Source of the DNA: JACDEA01 sp963742585
Lineage (GTDB): Bacteria; Actinomycetota; Acidimicrobiia; Acidimicrobiales; JACDEA01
Length of the DNA: 64,000 bases
Direction of reading: 5' to 3'
Assembly (NCBI GenBank): GCA_963742585.1
Contig: CAVUMI010000006.1
Span: 124,001 to 188,000, forward strand
Made by a program: the position numbers and the translations under genes. Position 1 is the first letter of the stretch, and the number at the start of each line of letters is the position of its first letter. Positions 61,900 to 64,000 of this stretch are shown here, piece after piece. A model generated the notes under the pieces. The model saw nothing but the letters and a program-made list of their open reading frames with translations. It was not told the DNA's origin and made no database searches.

Positions 61900-63243
61900 T
61901 TAGCGGGTGCGGAGGACCGCCCGGCGACCGATGACGGCCAGCGCCAGAACGCTGACACCCACGATCGGGATGAACGGATCGGTCGGGCCGGTGCGGGGCA
62001 GCTGGCGAGCCTGCTCGGTGACGCCAAGCACCGCCGTACGGGTGGTGTTGGAAACCAAGTTGCCGCCGATGGCCGACGTTGCGTGGGCCAGTGACAGCAG
62101 GATTCCGCCGTCACGTGCATTCGCGCTGGTCTCGCCGAGGCCCTTGAGGAGGTGGACCGAAATACCGTCCGCCCAGGCGCGGGACTCCTTGCCCTGCGTG
62201 GTGGTGCCGCCGGCGCCCAACAGGATCGTCGACTCGAGCGGCGTACCCGCGAGGAGCGTCAGGTTGATGTTCGGGCTGATCGGAACATTGACGCCGAGCA
62301 CGCTGAGTGAAGCGACCGCAGCCTTGTAGTCGGCGGTGGACGTGCCGGCGACCCGGTCGTACGTGGCGCTCGTGGTGGAGTCACCGACGATCACCTGCAG
62401 GAGGCCGTTCGGGAACAGCGGGAGGGGAAGCACGGTGATCCGCGCCCGACGACCCAGGGCCGCCGAAGTGACCTTGCTGGCGGTGGTGGTGACCGAGGAG
62501 GTCGACTCGCCGAGGGTGATGACCACCGGATCGGGCACGACGCCGGCAACCGTGTTCTTCGCCGTGTCGAGGAGGTCTTCTAGGCCCGGCAGCAGGTTGG
62601 TCACCGTGCCGAGATTGAGGATTCCGCCGAGCGGCGTCTGCGCGAGGAGGCCGGACGTGGCGCCGGCGTCCTGGGCGGCGATGCCGCCGCCGAGCAGCGA
62701 GCCCAGCAGACCCTCGAGCGTGCCGCCGACCGAGCCGAGGAGGCCGCCGAGGATGCCATCGGCCGGAACGCGGATGTCGAGCACCTTGCCGGACGCCGTG
62801 GCGACCGGCAGGCCGTTCAGAACGCTCGACGTGCTGTTGCCGCAGGCAATCGAGATCTTGAGCAGTTCAGGCACCGGGACGACAGCGGCGCACTTCTCGC
62901 CGCCCGGATCGAGGAGCGAGCCGGCCTTCGGCGCGGAGGTGGATACCTCGCTCCCACTGAGCAGTCGACCGGCACCCAACGCGGTCGCGTTGAGCACGGG
63001 CGTCAGGCCCGACACGAGGTTGCCGGTGATCCGGCTCTCGGCGCGACCCAACGTGATGGGGTCGAGCTTGAGGATCCCCTTGAGAATCTCGAGGTTCAAG
63101 CCCCGCCCGAGCGCCGTACCGACCAGATCCTCAGCGGTGGTCGTGACGTCGGCGGCCTTGGCCGGCGACGGCGTAATGGTGCCGTAGGCACCGGCCATGA
63201 CACAAAGGACCGCGATCGCCGCGACCCGTCGTATACGTCCCAT
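61900..63243 (-). CDS. Sortase-anchored surface protein (LPRTG signal)
   Basis: A 447-residue protein with a signal sequence (residues 1-32, ending AKAAD), a long Gly/Leu/Ser-rich beta-like body of low complexity, and a C-terminal sorting signal LPRTG (about 415-419) followed by a membrane helix (PIVGVSVLALAVIG) and a basic end. Start ATG 63243; upstream codons of the open frame are not family-like. A close neighbour is the class E sortase, its likely partner. I recognise no named domain in the body. Confidence 0.85.
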   Translation of the reverse strand: MGRIRRVAAIAVLCVMAGAYGTITPSPAKAADVTTTAEDLVGTALGRGLNLEILKGILKLDPITLGRAESRITGNLVSGLTPVLNATALGAGRLLSGSEVSTSAPKAGSLLDPGGEKCAAVVPVPELLKISIACGNSTSSVLNGLPVATASGKVLDIRVPADGILGGLLGSVGGTLEGLLGSLLGGGIAAQDAGATSGLLAQTPLGGILNLGTVTNLLPGLEDLLDTAKNTVAGVVPDPVVITLGESTSSVTTTASKVTSAALGRRARITVLPLPLFPNGLLQVIVGDSTTSATYDRVAGTSTADYKAAVASLSVLGVNVPISPNINLTLLAGTPLESTILLGAGGTTTQGKESRAWADGISVHLLKGLGETSANARDGGILLSLAHATSAIGGNLVSNTTRTAVLGVTEQARQLPRTGPTDPFIPIVGVSVLALAVIGRRAVLRTR

Positions 63244-63382
63244 CAGCAGCCCATCCTCATCTTCCGGCCCCTTGCGGAGCGAGTTCCCCGGTGTAGCGCC
63301 TAGTTGTACAACGCATTGACCGGACAACGGAGATTTCGGTCTCCGACCCCCGGTCTCCTGCTTGAACTTCTCTCTGCGTGAG

Positions 63383-63408
63383 AAAAAATCGCGCTGAGCG
63401 TCACGATT
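63383..63408 (-). terminator. Intrinsic terminator after tadE-like gene
   Basis: Minus strand AATCG, TGA, CGC, TCA, GCG, CGATT then a run of six T (63383-63388). A stem with a TGA bulge followed by a U-tract. It overlaps the tadE stop codon, so the pilus-like genes end here and the LPRTG gene has its own promoter. Confidence 0.75.
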
Positions 63409-63787
63409 CTACCCTCATGACCGCTCCAGATGAAAGTCTTATGTCCGGAACGAGCCTCCCCACCAAGGGCACGTCGGTCGGCGCACGATAGTTGACCGCT
63501 ACCTGAACCTGTCCACCCGGGGGCCCGCGCCGCACCACCCGCACGCCGAGGCGGGGCCCGGACAAGCCGGACCCCGCCTCCGCAGCCCTTCTCGCCGCCC
63601 CCGAGGCTGTGCTCACCGCGGCCTCCCGAACGGCCTCACGGGCGGCGTGGGCCACCAGAATCGCGTCCCGGGCGATGAGGGCGACCTGAACGACTGCCAG
63701 CAGCAACAAAGCCACGAAGGGCAGCACCAGGGCCAGCTCGACGGTGGCCTGGCCACGCACATCGGGCCGGCGCCCAGCCCGGCTCAC
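63401..63787 (-). CDS. TadE-family pilus/secretion protein
   Basis: A 128-residue pseudopilin-like protein. The N-terminus RGQATVELALVLPFVALLLL is the TadE membrane segment with the conserved glutamate; a hydrophobic stretch and an outside part follow. I set the start at GTG 63787, overlapping the upstream gene by four bases (GTGA); the frame is open further but reads Arg-rich antisense sequence. Part of a Tad/Flp pilus-type set that continues beyond the window edge. Confidence 0.85.
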   Translation of the reverse strand: MSRAGRRPDVRGQATVELALVLPFVALLLLAVVQVALIARDAILVAHAAREAVREAAVSTASGAARRAAEAGSGLSGPRLGVRVVRRGPPGGQVQVAVNYRAPTDVPLVGRLVPDIRLSSGAVMRVES

Positions 63788-64000
63788 CGCTCGGCGTGGC
63801 CCTTGAGCCGCTCCAATATGGCGTTGAGCAGCTCGCCGATCTTGTTGCTGTGGGTGGCCCAGCTCACGATCAGCAGGGCGACGGCGGCCGCCCCGAGCAG
63901 GACCAGGGCGTATTCGGCGGTGGCCTGGCCACGCTGGTCCCACCGCCGCCGGAGTGGGGCCAACCAGTAGGCGATTGCGGTTTGTACGGAAATGATGACG
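63784..64000 (-). CDS. Flp-pilin-like/DUF4244 protein, cut by window edge
   Basis: The frame is open from the edge of the window to the stop at 63784-63786, giving 71 residues: WLAPLRRRWDQRGQATAEYA, LVLLGAAAVALLIVSWATHS and NKIGELLNAILERLKGHAER. The GQATAEYALVLL segment with one membrane helix is the class III signal/pilin pattern of DUF4244, commonly next to TadE. The 5' end is not in the window. Confidence 0.75.
   Translation of the reverse strand, partial: VIISVQTAIAYWLAPLRRRWDQRGQATAEYALVLLGAAAVALLIVSWATHSNKIGELLNAILERLKGHAER

Noticed and set aside
63244..63382. CCGGGGAAC segment before the LPRTG gene, considered as part of a c-di-AMP (ydaO) riboswitch
   Set aside because: The second half of the aptamer, including its conserved CCGAACCCG and GUAGGC blocks, is missing.

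Overview
The window is high-GC DNA with dense, mostly convergent or operonic genes and no phage, insertion sequence, plasmid gene or CRISPR array. Gene content and order point to the chromosome of an actinobacterium, probably an uncultured member of the class Acidimicrobiia. The evidence is a CarD/Crp/DisA/RadA/ClpC block, a class E sortase, a HemQ-type haem gene, Thr-rich low-complexity linkers, frequent GTG/TTG starts, and a gene order (clpC, lysS, coaX, nad/pan/fol genes, ftsH, hpt, tilS, DUF2342 protein) that matches the one known from mycobacteria. The class assignment is an inference; the phylum is well supported.

Layout. 1-2.7 kb: end of a branched-chain amino-acid ABC transporter (livG, frameshifted livF), then an overlapping ECF sigma factor, Ogt repair protein and DinB protein. 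2.7-7.8 kb: hemQ, a SpoIID/LytB protein, an M48 protease, and groEL behind a CIRCE operator. 7.9-10.3 kb: a threonine-synthase-like enzyme, a MoaD/ThiS sulfur carrier and an SDR dehydrogenase, all downstream of what reads as an S-box (SAM) riboswitch. 10.3-14.2 kb: glucosylglycerate and trehalose synthesis (gpgS, glycerate kinase, otsA, otsB). 14.2-16.7 kb: lipoprotein, LytR_C protein, DUF3263 protein, tRNA-Thr(UGU) and a SigH-like sigma factor. 16.9-27.4 kb: rlmB, ispF, ispD, carD, crp, dienelactone hydrolase, disA, radA, lipoprotein, uspA, clpC. 27.5-30.6 kb: polyprenyl synthetase and an ECF sigma factor flanked by two related membrane proteins that share a six-cysteine ectodomain. 30.6-46.1 kb: one long leftward run of cofactor genes (lysS, Nudix, coaX, nadC, nadB, panD, panC, DUF2520, folK, folB, a phosphatase-like protein, folP, a glycine-rich beta-helix protein, folE, ftsH, hpt, tilS, DUF2342). 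46.1-53.2 kb: a SigR/RsrA-type redox sigma module, tRNA-Thr(CGU), holB, tmk, an MFS protein and topA. 53.2-59.9 kb: DedA, GerW, H+-pyrophosphatase coupled to a DtxR regulator, two TrkA proteins, and an RsbW/RsbV-type pair. 59.9-64 kb: FN3 surface protein, class E sortase, an LPRTG-anchored protein, TadE and a pilin-like DUF4244 protein.

Three things stand out beyond the annotation. First, the SAM riboswitch in front of a ThrC-MoaD pair suggests a sulfur-carrier route to a sulfur amino acid. Second, the window carries at least two families of small dispersed repeats, one palindromic with a copy in frame inside nadB, the other a roughly 35-base G/A-rich repeat with copies inside topA and at the start of ispF. 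Third, six otherwise conserved genes (livF, clpC, an ECF sigma gene, nadC, ftsH, the second trkA) each carry a single-base frameshift, which looks more like residual assembly error than decay. Many neighbouring genes are joined by four-base ATGA/GTGA overlaps, so translational coupling is the norm here. No stretch longer than about 200 bases is free of an assigned gene or element.
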